Positions 42,155 through 50,622 of a stretch of DNA of 64,000 bases are shown piece after piece. How positions within the stretch are numbered: the stretch's first letter is position 1; each line of letters begins with the position of its first letter. The position numbers and the translations under genes are program-made. Source of the DNA: Candidatus Saccharimonadota bacterium (GTDB lineage: Bacteria; Patescibacteriota; Saccharimonadia; Saccharimonadales; Saccharimonadaceae); the NCBI GenBank assembly GCA_017540545.1, contig JAFYAV010000001.1, forward strand, positions 186,001 through 250,000, read 5' to 3'. The notes below the pieces were generated by a model. That model worked only from the letters and a program-made list of their open reading frames with translations. It was not told where the DNA came from and did not search any database.

Positions 42155-44332
42155 TTAACGGCGCTTCGCACGAAAGATAAAGAACGTCGCGGCGAGGAAT
42201 GCGCCACCCATACCGACAATTGTGGGCAGGTTAATATCGGACGTATTTGGGTTGGCCGTCTGAGCCGTCTTCACGCTGACAGGCTGATTTGCTTGAGTGG
42301 CGGGAGTTGGCTCCGGCTCTTCTTTATCGCCCTCTGTAAATACTGGGTCACCGTTAAACTCGGCAGTGAATGTCGCAACAGCAGAGTCTTTCTTATTTCC
42401 GGCTACATCATATATTGTCGCGTAGGCCATATAGATCTCGCCATCTGTTAGACCAGTTAGTGCGAACGTCTTCGTCGTAACCGCGGTTTCGCCAGTACCG
42501 CTTTCGCTATAGATCTCTGTTTCATCCGTGTATTCTTCGTCATCGGCGGCCTTATAGTGCCAAACAATCTTGCTTAAGCCACTTGCAACATCCTTAACGC
42601 CAATTGATAGCGTAGCGCTTTCCTCTGAAATTTCAGTTACCGCAAAGCCGGTGCTGATAAATGGCGCTTTTTTATCTATTGCATTGACCGTAACGGTTTT
42701 TGCGGAAATCTCGTTGTTAGCATTTTTAAACCATACAGTGTAGGTGCCATTTTCGGCAACGGATTCGGAAATATTTACGGTTTTTGCTGGCGAGCTTACC
42801 GTCTTCCAGGAGCTTGGTGCTGTATCGGTCGATTTTCCACTCAAAACTGCGTATTTGTTTATGGAATAACCATTACTCGTGGCGCTGGCGGAGATAGTGG
42901 CCGCACCCTTTGTCCATGTACTTTGACTCGACACATTTAGTTTAAGGTCGGCGAGTTTGTTCATGCGGAAGCTTATGCTACCCCAACCAGATTTCGTGTC
43001 CTTACCAGCGGTTTCAATATCCTCGGCGTTTAACTTCAACGCTTTATAGATTTGGCTGTAGTTCATAGTTGGATTCTCGGAAAGAAGATTGGCGACCGCT
43101 GCGGATACTAACGGCGTAGAGAATGATGTTCCGCTGCCGAATGCCAGACCATCGTCCCCATCGCCCGACGGCAACAATAGGCCATCGCCGGGAGCAGCGA
43201 AATCGATTTGCCCACCATACTGCGAAAAGTCGGCAATCTTGTTTGCACTGTCGACTGCGCCAACGGCAATCGTATATTCGCTTGAGGCTGGCCAGCTGAC
43301 ATAATTATTGCCACCATTCCCAGAGGCTGCCACGATAATCGAGCCTGCATCTTTGGCTTCTTTCAGGACACTGTCGTAGGCCGCGTAGCCCTTATCGTTG
43401 GGCGTAAATTTTGAGGCCAGGCCGAGGCTAAGATTGATGACGTCAACTTTTCCTTTGACCGCAGAGATAGCCTGCAAAACTAAAGCCACATTGAGTTTCA
43501 TGCCGCCCGTGACGCGAATTGGCACTACTTTGACGTTTGACGGCGTAGACTCTGTAATTATGCCAGCTACTGAAGTACCGTGGGTTACTCTGTTGCCATC
43601 CTCGTCCGTTTCATTTCCACTATCGTCCGGATTGCTATCCTTGCCATAATAGTCGTAAGCTAGCGTCATATCTAGGCGATCTTTTGCATTGTTTGAAGCA
43701 TAGCTGAAGGCATAATGGCTCGCGCGTATACCAGAATCAATCACGGCAACCTTCACGGTCTTAGCTGGAGTAAAAGACTTTGCGTAATCAACAAGCTTCA
43801 TTGAGTCAGTTCCCCAAGAAAGACATTGGTCCGGCATCTTTGTGTAATTACTATAAACATATGAGCTTGAGTTAATGTTCAGACACTTGTCTATTTCTGG
43901 AACACCAGTTTCGGTATAGAGCGCTGCAGGGGTAATCCTGGGGGTATCCATAATTTCCAACGGCATATTTAGCTCCGCCGTAGCGCCGTTTACACTGTCG
44001 TTATAGTATAGGTAATTCCTGTAAGTTGATTCATAGTCTTTAAAAGTCGCAATAAATACACCCTCTGCTACTTTTTCGCATTTGACTATGTCGACATTAT
44101 TTTTTAGCTCGTCTTCGTTCCCGATTTCTATAATTAGTGTTAATGTATCGAGCGAAGATTTCACCTCCGACACGGAGATTCCAGCGTTCTTGCTTATACT
44201 TTGCAGGGCGGTATCGTTATGTACGCCCTCGGCTGCTTGTGTTTTTGGCGCCGCCACCAACAATGCGCCGGCGACCAAACCGGCAGATGCGAGCGATGCT
44301 GTAAAAAGCAACGATTTCTTTTTTCTGATCAT
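42155..44332 (-). CDS. secreted subtilisin-like serine protease with NPNT sorting-like signal
   Basis: 725 residues from the ATG at 44332. That start gives a clean signal peptide (Lys-rich, hydrophobic, APKTQA cleavage near 33) and has an AGGTGG ribosome-binding site; the longer frame to 44608 has neither. The S8 triad is visible: Asp199 (VAVIDSGI), His251 (THGTSVAG) and Ser403 (GSGTSFSTP). Ig/fibronectin-like domains and a Glu/Pro-rich stalk follow. NPNTSD (694-699), a hydrophobic helix and RAKRR end the protein. A cell-surface protease is likely, for nutrition, processing of adhesins or attack on partner cells. Confidence 0.9.
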   Translation of the reverse strand: MIRKKKSLLFTASLASAGLVAGALLVAAPKTQAAEGVHNDTALQSISKNAGISVSEVKSSLDTLTLIIEIGNEDELKNNVDIVKCEKVAEGVFIATFKDYESTYRNYLYYNDSVNGATAELNMPLEIMDTPRITPAALYTETGVPEIDKCLNINSSSYVYSNYTKMPDQCLSWGTDSMKLVDYAKSFTPAKTVKVAVIDSGIRASHYAFSYASNNAKDRLDMTLAYDYYGKDSNPDDSGNETDEDGNRVTHGTSVAGIITESTPSNVKVVPIRVTGGMKLNVALVLQAISAVKGKVDVINLSLGLASKFTPNDKGYAAYDSVLKEAKDAGSIIVAASGNGGNNYVSWPASSEYTIAVGAVDSANKIADFSQYGGQIDFAAPGDGLLLPSGDGDDGLAFGSGTSFSTPLVSAAVANLLSENPTMNYSQIYKALKLNAEDIETAGKDTKSGWGSISFRMNKLADLKLNVSSQSTWTKGAATISASATSNGYSINKYAVLSGKSTDTAPSSWKTVSSPAKTVNISESVAENGTYTVWFKNANNEISAKTVTVNAIDKKAPFISTGFAVTEISEESATLSIGVKDVASGLSKIVWHYKAADDEEYTDETEIYSESGTGETAVTTKTFALTGLTDGEIYMAYATIYDVAGNKKDSAVATFTAEFNGDPVFTEGDKEEPEPTPATQANQPVSVKTAQTANPNTSDINLPTIVGMGGAFLAATFFIFRAKRR

Positions 44333-44387
44333 CCAACCACCTTTCTTTGTGTTTTTGACCTTTTTATTTTGACCGTTATATAAATCC

Positions 44388-44416
44388 TTTATAGCACGAG
44401 CATTTTTGCAAGTCAA
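44388..44416 (-). promoter_or_regulatory. promoter for the subtilase gene
   Basis: Minus strand TTGACT (44416-44411), 17-bp spacer, TATAAA (44393-44388). A leader of about 50 nt contains the ribosome-binding site. Confidence 0.7.
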
Positions 44417-44492
44417 GCCAAATATGGTCAAGGTATCATGATATACTAGAGTAAAGACCAAAAGATTAATATAGAAAGGATGCAGACACGCT

Positions 44493-45047
44493 ATGAACCC
44501 GAATATAAATGCGGGCACAAGTAGCAACGGCCAGTTGGCTAGTACTTCTCGGGGCGGCATCGCTAAAAAAACCAAATATATTTTTCTGACGGTAATCATT
44601 ATTTTCATGGTTATTTGCTTGCTTTTAGCTATTTTCGTTATTAACAGTAATAATGCAGAAGATAGTGACGAGACTGTTAGTGCAGTGGAGATTGACGATC
44701 ACTATGTGCCACAATACCCAGTTAATGTTACGAAGTCGCAACTCGTTGGTACATGGATCTGCGAAGACGATCTTGGTACGTTTTTCTTTTCCGAAGACGA
44801 TACCTATCAGCTAGCCAGCAAACTCGACTCTGATGATTATGTAATTAGGGGCACTTTTAAATATCGCCCCGAACTTGGATTGCTTCGTCTCTATGCCAAA
44901 TCGGTTAAAATTGGCAAAGAAGAAAAAGTAGAAAACGAGGGAAGTGAAGAGCCGCCCGCTGAGGAATATGCTTTAACTTCAACTGGCAGCAAGCTATTAT
45001 TTTATTCCGGCGACGAATTGCTATATAGATGCGAGGCGAAAAAATGA
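44493..45047 (+). CDS. cassette A: small membrane-anchored ectodomain protein
   Basis: 184 residues. A Ser/Gly/Asn-rich cytoplasmic N-terminus precedes one membrane helix at about 30-52. The small ectodomain of about 110 residues is beta-rich, with two Cys (WICEDD and LYRCEA) likely to form a disulfide closing the domain. The Cys spacing and pattern F..D.(T/S)Y.L...GT(F/Y) match the protein at 58489-58989, which also precedes a propeller/pilin-like gene. It shares ATGA with that next gene (45044), so the pair is co-translated. AGGA lies rather far (about 16 nt) upstream of the ATG. Confidence 0.65.
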   Translation: MNPNINAGTSSNGQLASTSRGGIAKKTKYIFLTVIIIFMVICLLLAIFVINSNNAEDSDETVSAVEIDDHYVPQYPVNVTKSQLVGTWICEDDLGTFFFSEDDTYQLASKLDSDDYVIRGTFKYRPELGLLRLYAKSVKIGKEEKVENEGSEEPPAEEYALTSTGSKLLFYSGDELLYRCEAKK

Positions 45048-46396
45048 GTAAAAAAATAAAAGATTTCATCGGTGTGTCCCTAGTAATTATTGCGGGTTTG
45101 TTATTCATGCCCCAATCCTGCCTTGCTTTTAGCAAGGTGGACTGGCACACCAAATACCAGCAAGAGTGGAAAATCATTGACATTAAAAAGGAACAGATTA
45201 CTAAACTTAAGAATTTTGGCCGGAAGCATAGAGATGGCAGTAACCTCATCGGTAAAACGGATGGCTATAAAAGTTACTGGAGCCAGGGGTCTGCTATCAC
45301 CCCGAGACACTTAGTTTGGTCGAGCTGGACCGGCGATGGCGATCCTGTATATGTTATTTTTGCCGACAGAAACCCGCCGTATACTATACGGGGTGTCGTG
45401 GAGGGGCACTTCCAACACGCTCCATTAACCTACAACACCAAGACAGACGAAATCATCGTCGGCGGGAATGGAAAATGGACTTTCATCAGCGATTCAACCA
45501 TGAAAGTGACGAAGACTATCACACGGAAAATCGGTGATTTCCCCTATAATGGTAAGTACAACGCATATAGTCATGGGACGAAATTTTACGACGACAGTTG
45601 GCATAAGGTTTCTGGGCTTGGGATAAAAGGTATTAATCACGGACTAACGGCGCAGCAAAATGCTACCTATAACGATCATGTCTATAAAGTTGCGAACGAT
45701 TGGGGTTGTAACGATTGGCATCCAGGAATGTATCCTAGAGGTCAAAAGATCTGCTGGCCACATCATGGTGGCACCTCCCTGATATTTGCTTTCAATGTAA
45801 AGACTGGCGAGCTTGAAAAAACTTATGTTATTCTCGGTTCGGTTGTTGATGAGGAGCTAGAAGCAGTCTCGTTTGATACTAATGGCGACATGTATCTGTC
45901 GTATAACGAGCATGGCGTAACTTGGTATAAAATATCGAGTAACGTGCTCAAGACGGAGCCATCGCAGGGTGGCGGTTCTAGCGGTGGCGGTTCTGACGGC
46001 GGTTCTGGGGGCAATGAAAACCGCCAAGGACACACGGGCCACGGCTACGGTGGCGAGGTCTCTCTTGAGCCAGTCAAAGAGCCTGCCTGCACCTCGATCC
46101 TTGATTCTAGCCTCTGCGATAAAGCAGATGGTGAGGCAACCATAAAGGCAATTCTTAGTTTCGTTGTTAATACGATGACAGTTGGCATTGGCGTTCTAGG
46201 CACCATCGGTATTATTCATGCCAGTTATATTATTATGACTGCTAAGGACAACGAGTCTAAAGTAAAAGATGCCAAGATTAGAATCGTCGAAGTTGTTATC
46301 GGCCTTGTTGTATGGGTATTATTCGCTGCAATCATGAACTTATTGTTACCAAGTAGCCAAGATGCCGCGAGTGTTTTAGGTGAGCTACTGAAGTAG
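45044..46396 (+). CDS. cassette A: secreted propeller-like protein with TrbC/VirB2-like C-terminal helices
   Basis: 450 residues from the ATG overlapping the upstream stop. A signal peptide (about 1-28, QSCLA) leads into an extracellular domain of 280 residues with YVTN/WD-type strand repeats, ending VVDEELEAVSFDTNGDMYLSYN. A Gly/Ser/His-rich linker follows. The C-terminal 90 residues have a Cys pair, two hydrophobic helices and a basic loop (YIIMTAKDNESKVKDAKIRI), closely resembling TrbC/VirB2-type pilins. It is paralogous to 58979-60382. Possibly a pilus-tip or surface recognition protein; function is inferred only. Confidence 0.65.
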   Translation: MSKKIKDFIGVSLVIIAGLLFMPQSCLAFSKVDWHTKYQQEWKIIDIKKEQITKLKNFGRKHRDGSNLIGKTDGYKSYWSQGSAITPRHLVWSSWTGDGDPVYVIFADRNPPYTIRGVVEGHFQHAPLTYNTKTDEIIVGGNGKWTFISDSTMKVTKTITRKIGDFPYNGKYNAYSHGTKFYDDSWHKVSGLGIKGINHGLTAQQNATYNDHVYKVANDWGCNDWHPGMYPRGQKICWPHHGGTSLIFAFNVKTGELEKTYVILGSVVDEELEAVSFDTNGDMYLSYNEHGVTWYKISSNVLKTEPSQGGGSSGGGSDGGSGGNENRQGHTGHGYGGEVSLEPVKEPACTSILDSSLCDKADGEATIKAILSFVVNTMTVGIGVLGTIGIIHASYIIMTAKDNESKVKDAKIRIVEVVIGLVVWVLFAAIMNLLLPSSQDAASVLGELLK

Positions 46397-46435
46397 GCGT
46401 GCTTTGTCTCCAAAAATCTAGTTTTTATTAAAACC

Positions 46436-46458
46436 AAAAAAATCCGCCAAAAGCGGTT
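46436..46458 (-). terminator. terminator after tRNA-Asn
   Basis: Minus strand CCGC and GCGG pair around TTTTG-type loop bases, followed by ATTTTTTT. Confidence 0.65.
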
Positions 46459-46468
46459 CTTCAAAACT

Positions 46469-46543
46469 TGGCTCCCCCGGCCAGACTCGAACTGGCAACC
46501 TCGAAGTTAACAGCTTCTTGCTCCACCATTGAGCTACAGGGGA
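46469..46543 (-). tRNA. tRNA-Asn (GTT)
   Basis: 75 nt including encoded CCA. Acceptor stem TCCCCTG pairs with CGGGGGA; the D arm is GCTC-loop-GAGC; the anticodon loop is CTGTTAA (anticodon GTT). The T arm is GCCAG-TTCGAGT-CTGGC. One mismatch is present at the top of the anticodon stem (27-43). It lies between the cassette A gene and the MucBP adhesin. Confidence 0.95.
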
Positions 46544-46674
46544 AGGTAATCTAAGTTTACAAAGATGCGGTGGAAAAGTCAAGTTCCATTTGTTGTATTA
46601 AAAGCACTTGCATTTTAGGAACTCGTGTGTTATTGTGGACTTACAAAAGGTCAAAAATAAAAAAGAGAAAAAAT

Positions 46675-48690
46675 ATGAAAAAACTCCACACTTCAGCCAT
46701 GCTGGCCGCAGCTGCGGCATTTATAGCATCGCCAATTATAGGCGTTACCGACGCGAGCGCGGCGGCTAGCGTGACGTATGCAGGTTTTCACACACTAAAC
46801 CGCAATACGTTAAATAATGCATACTCATACTCAAAAATCTATTACACCGAAAACACTAAGGTTACGAATGTTAAAGTTGGCGCGGCTGGCACATTAAATG
46901 CAGTTATGACGACTACGGGTAATAGTATCAGCTCTGGCGCTGTTAGGCCGGGGGAAACCTATACTGCACTTATTGAAGATAGTACCGCCACAGACCCGAA
47001 TGGTAACCCTCTAGACGTGCTTTATAAAGTATCAGACGTTCATGCTTGGACGGACGAGCTTAATGACGATGGCAGCCCGAAAGCGAATGCCAGTATCAGT
47101 TTTCAAAAGAATATTACTGGCTCCGGTGCCGAAACGCATCCAGAGGAGTCAGCCGAAGAATCTACCGTTGTTCACGCGGGCGATCCGATCATTGCCTGGA
47201 ATAGTACCGTCCGAGCCGACTCTTTGTTTACTGTCCAGTTTTGCAAGAAAGGCACCTATGTCGTAGCTACCGATAGCTGTACTATTGCTACGAATATGGC
47301 CAATGTAAGCGCAGCAATGTGGGACTTTGATGTTCCAAACGCTATGCGCGCTAAAGACAGCGATGGCAACTATATTGTAAAAGACGACGGTTGGTACGAC
47401 TATACGGAAGATGGCGATAAGCTGTTCCATGGTAACGAAGGCATTCTCCCTACCGTAGGATCAAATACTATTTATAAGAATACCAACAAGACTACCGATG
47501 GCACTGTATTGTCAACTGAACAAAATGGTTTCTCTGTCAAAGATATCAATGGCAGTTCCTTTAATGGCATCTGGTTTGGCAATTCTATCATGGTTACTTC
47601 TACTGGCCTAAGCGGTTCTTGGTCTTATCGCTATAGTGGCCGCGGTTGCGGTATTGGCTTCCTGTTTGGCTCAGCTGTGCCATATGAAATGCCAAAACCA
47701 AAGAAAACCGTAAACAAAACTACTGCAAAAATTGGCGATGAAGTAACTTACCGTATTACTCAGGAAGTACCAAATAACTACAGTACCGAAGCTGATATCG
47801 TTCAATTCATGTCGCTTTGGAGCAACTATAGTGCTATTCCACAGAACAAAGGCTACAGCGCACTAAGAATCTCAGATAGCTTCGATAATAGTCTCATCAT
47901 GCCAAGTAGTGGTGAAATCAAAATTACGAACGAAAAGGGCGCTGATGTCACTTCAAACTTTACTATTACGGTGAGTGGACAAAAAGTCGAAGCCGTAGCA
48001 AAAAATGCAAACACGCTTGATTTCTATGGTCACACTTATACGATAACAGTGAAAGCAAAGGTAGGCAGCCCAATTAGCGGCTCGCCAGTCCGCAACCTTG
48101 CTCAAACAGTATATACTCCAGTCGACGGCAGCGATACGACTCTCAATTCCGATTCAGTTGAAACTAAAATCTATCACACCGTTACTACAAAATATATTAA
48201 CGACGAAACTGGAAAAGAGATTGCCGATCCAACTTCCGAGGATTACGAACACGGCAAATCATATGATACTGACGAATCGGAGGATATTCCTGAGAAATTT
48301 GTCCTTATTGAAATTCCAGACAACGCTCATGGCACCGTAGATGATGATATTGAAGTAATTTATCGTTACCTTCCACCAAAAAAGGTCACTGCTCGTTACA
48401 TTGATGATGAAACCGGAAAGCCAATTGGCGATCCTATCAGTGACGAATACCCGCAGGGCGATGATTATGAAACCTCCCCACTCCCAGATGATCCAAATGG
48501 CTATAAGCTCGTTAAAACACCAGATAATGCTAAAGGCTCAGTAGGCAATAAAGATATTGAAGTAATCTATCGCTATCGCAAAGTTAAAAATCCGAACACG
48601 GCAGACATTAGTATGAAAACCTTTGTCGGCGCAATTGTTGCTAGCGTTATGGGTGGAGGATTATTCTTCGGACTCAAGCGACGCCGCTAA
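46675..48690 (+). CDS. surface adhesin with isopeptide-type and MucBP domains and NPNT sorting-like signal
   Basis: 671 residues from the ATG at 46675, where a signal peptide (MKKLHTSAMLAAAAAFIAS, cleaving near ASA) begins; the frame from 46570 is too long. An unidentified N-terminal domain with Cys pairs spans about 35-330. A fimbrial-type domain follows (MPKPKKTVNKTTAKIGDEVTY), like isopeptide-forming D2 domains. Two MucBP repeats come next (TTKYINDETGKEI, TARYIDDETGKPI). NPNTAD at 639-644, a hydrophobic helix and KRRR form the anchor. Likely a mucin or glycan adhesin. Confidence 0.87.
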   Translation: MKKLHTSAMLAAAAAFIASPIIGVTDASAAASVTYAGFHTLNRNTLNNAYSYSKIYYTENTKVTNVKVGAAGTLNAVMTTTGNSISSGAVRPGETYTALIEDSTATDPNGNPLDVLYKVSDVHAWTDELNDDGSPKANASISFQKNITGSGAETHPEESAEESTVVHAGDPIIAWNSTVRADSLFTVQFCKKGTYVVATDSCTIATNMANVSAAMWDFDVPNAMRAKDSDGNYIVKDDGWYDYTEDGDKLFHGNEGILPTVGSNTIYKNTNKTTDGTVLSTEQNGFSVKDINGSSFNGIWFGNSIMVTSTGLSGSWSYRYSGRGCGIGFLFGSAVPYEMPKPKKTVNKTTAKIGDEVTYRITQEVPNNYSTEADIVQFMSLWSNYSAIPQNKGYSALRISDSFDNSLIMPSSGEIKITNEKGADVTSNFTITVSGQKVEAVAKNANTLDFYGHTYTITVKAKVGSPISGSPVRNLAQTVYTPVDGSDTTLNSDSVETKIYHTVTTKYINDETGKEIADPTSEDYEHGKSYDTDESEDIPEKFVLIEIPDNAHGTVDDDIEVIYRYLPPKKVTARYIDDETGKPIGDPISDEYPQGDDYETSPLPDDPNGYKLVKTPDNAKGSVGNKDIEVIYRYRKVKNPNTADISMKTFVGAIVASVMGGGLFFGLKRRR

Positions 48691-48719
48691 AAGACAAAAA
48701 GTATTATTCCTCACCATCA

Positions 48720-48747
48720 TACAGCCGCAAATGCGGCTGTATTTTTT
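48720..48747 (+). terminator. rho-independent terminator after the MucBP adhesin
   Basis: TACAGCCGCA/TGCGGCTGTA stem followed by TTTTTT. The T-run touches the -35 of the glmS promoter. Confidence 0.9.
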
Positions 48748-48774
48748 GACACCTATCAGACAAAAATATATACT
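48746..48774 (+). promoter_or_regulatory. promoter for glmS
   Basis: Perfect TTGACA (48746-48751), 17-bp spacer and TATACT (48769-48774). AGAGGAG precedes the ATG at 48800. Confidence 0.85.
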
Positions 48775-48799
48775 AAGCTTAAGAAAAAGAGGAGTTATT

Positions 48800-50620
48800 A
48801 TGTGTGGAATTGTGGGCTATGTTGGTAAAAGAACTGCGCAAAATGTGCTAGTTAATGGCCTGAAGCGTCTTGAGTATCGCGGATACGATTCGGCCGGTAT
48901 TGCTACTCTCGACGACGAGGATAATCCGCACGTCGCGCGCTCTGTTGGTAAAATCGCCGAACTTGAGAATGTTCTCCTGGCTAAACCACACGAAGGCCAT
49001 CTCGGCATCGGTCACACTCGCTGGGCTACGCACGGCGGCGTCACGGTTTCGAACGCCCATCCACATCACGTTGGCAATATTTATCTTGTCCATAACGGCA
49101 TTATCGAGAATTACAAAGAGTTAAAAGAAAGTCTTTCTGGTTATAAATTTAACTCAGACACCGACACTGAAGTTCTTGCTGCGCTCATTGATAAGAACTA
49201 TACCAAGGGCGTATCGCTCAAAGACGCCGTCGCGAAAGCCGTCAAGCAAGTTCGTGGCACTTATGGTATCGCCGTATTTTCGCCGAACGAACCAGATACT
49301 ATCGTTGTTGCACGTCTCGGTTCGCCACTCATTATCGGTATTGGCAACGACGAAACTATCATCGCTTCCGACGCCTCGGCCCTACTTGGCTACACCCGTG
49401 AAGCAATCTACCTCAATGATGGTGAAATTGCAGTCTGCACAGGGAAGGGCGCCGAAGTATTTAATCTCAATCTCAAGCATCTAAATCCAAACCATGAAAC
49501 CATTGAGGGTGATGTTGAGCAGATTCAGAAAGGTGGTTATGATCATTTCCTACTTAAGGAAATCATGGATCAGGCAACTACTCTACATAACACACTCTCT
49601 GGTCGTATCGATCCCGCGAATGGCACTATGCATCTCGGCGGCCCTAATCTTACTGCAGAAGAGATGCGTAATATCAATCACGTCGTAATCGTTGGTTGCG
49701 GCACGGCCTATTATGCCGGCTTGCTAGCCAGCTACTATATGGAGCAACTTGTGCCTGACCTCACCACAGAGGTTGTCGTTGCATCCGAATATCGTTATCG
49801 CTCCTTCCATTTGCCCAAAAACTCAGTGGCCTTAATTGTTTCGCAATCTGGTGAGACTGCCGATACGCTCGCATGTTTACGTGAGATTAAAAAACGTGGC
49901 GTCAAAACTCTCGGCATCGTTAACGTAGTTGGTTCAACTATTGCCCGCGAAGTTGATGGCGGCACCTATGTACATGCCGGCCCAGAGATATCCGTCGCCT
50001 CAACAAAGGCCTTTACTGCGCAGGTAGTTGCCATGGTTATGTTTGCTGGCATGTTAGCAGGTTATCATGGTGGCAATGTTGAGCTTGTTTCTAAAATCAC
50101 CAATGAGCTCGCCATTTTGCCGAAAGAAATCGAAAAGGTTCTTCGCACGCATCATGACGAGATCAAGGCTTTGGCTAAGAAATACGTCAAGTATAATGAT
50201 GCGCTATATCTTGGTCGTGATACGGCATATCCAATCGCGCTCGAAGGTGCACTCAAGCTCAAAGAGATCTCTTACGTCCATGCCGAGGGCTATCCGTCCG
50301 GCGAACTCAAACATGGCCCAATCGCCCTTGTGGACGACACTTTCTTTGAAATATTCGACATTATCGATAACTGGCTCTTTGATAAATCCATCGGCGGTCT
50401 CCATGAAGTACGCGCTCGCGGCGGCAAGACCATCGTCTTCACGAATAGTAAAGCTGACATAGAAACCGACGATATTGTTCGTATCAAGAGCAAAATCACG
50501 ATTCTCGCTCCGCTTTTGCTCAATACTTTGCAGCAATTGTTTGCATACTACGTTGCCGTTGGTCGTGGCAATGATGTTGATCAGCCACGTAACCTAGCCA
50601 AGTCCGTAACTGTCGAATAA
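48800..50620 (+). CDS. glmS: glutamine-fructose-6-phosphate aminotransferase (isomerizing)
   Basis: 606 residues from the ATG at 48800, which exposes the catalytic N-terminal Cys (MCGIVGYVG) of the class II glutaminase domain. GHTRWATHGGVT and the two SIS sugar-isomerase domains (CGTAYYAGLLA...SQSGETADTL; HAEGYPSGELKHGPIALV) follow. It makes glucosamine-6-phosphate, the entry to peptidoglycan and amino-sugar synthesis. No glmS ribozyme is apparent in the 25-nt leader. The ABC transporter gene follows after 2 nt. Confidence 0.96.
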   Translation: MCGIVGYVGKRTAQNVLVNGLKRLEYRGYDSAGIATLDDEDNPHVARSVGKIAELENVLLAKPHEGHLGIGHTRWATHGGVTVSNAHPHHVGNIYLVHNGIIENYKELKESLSGYKFNSDTDTEVLAALIDKNYTKGVSLKDAVAKAVKQVRGTYGIAVFSPNEPDTIVVARLGSPLIIGIGNDETIIASDASALLGYTREAIYLNDGEIAVCTGKGAEVFNLNLKHLNPNHETIEGDVEQIQKGGYDHFLLKEIMDQATTLHNTLSGRIDPANGTMHLGGPNLTAEEMRNINHVVIVGCGTAYYAGLLASYYMEQLVPDLTTEVVVASEYRYRSFHLPKNSVALIVSQSGETADTLACLREIKKRGVKTLGIVNVVGSTIAREVDGGTYVHAGPEISVASTKAFTAQVVAMVMFAGMLAGYHGGNVELVSKITNELAILPKEIEKVLRTHHDEIKALAKKYVKYNDALYLGRDTAYPIALEGALKLKEISYVHAEGYPSGELKHGPIALVDDTFFEIFDIIDNWLFDKSIGGLHEVRARGGKTIVFTNSKADIETDDIVRIKSKITILAPLLLNTLQQLFAYYVAVGRGNDVDQPRNLAKSVTVE

Positions 50621-50622
50621 TT

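Noticed and set aside
48776..48799. glmS ribozyme or other riboswitch before glmS
   Set aside because: Only about 25 nt lie between the -10 and the start codon, too short for such a structure.
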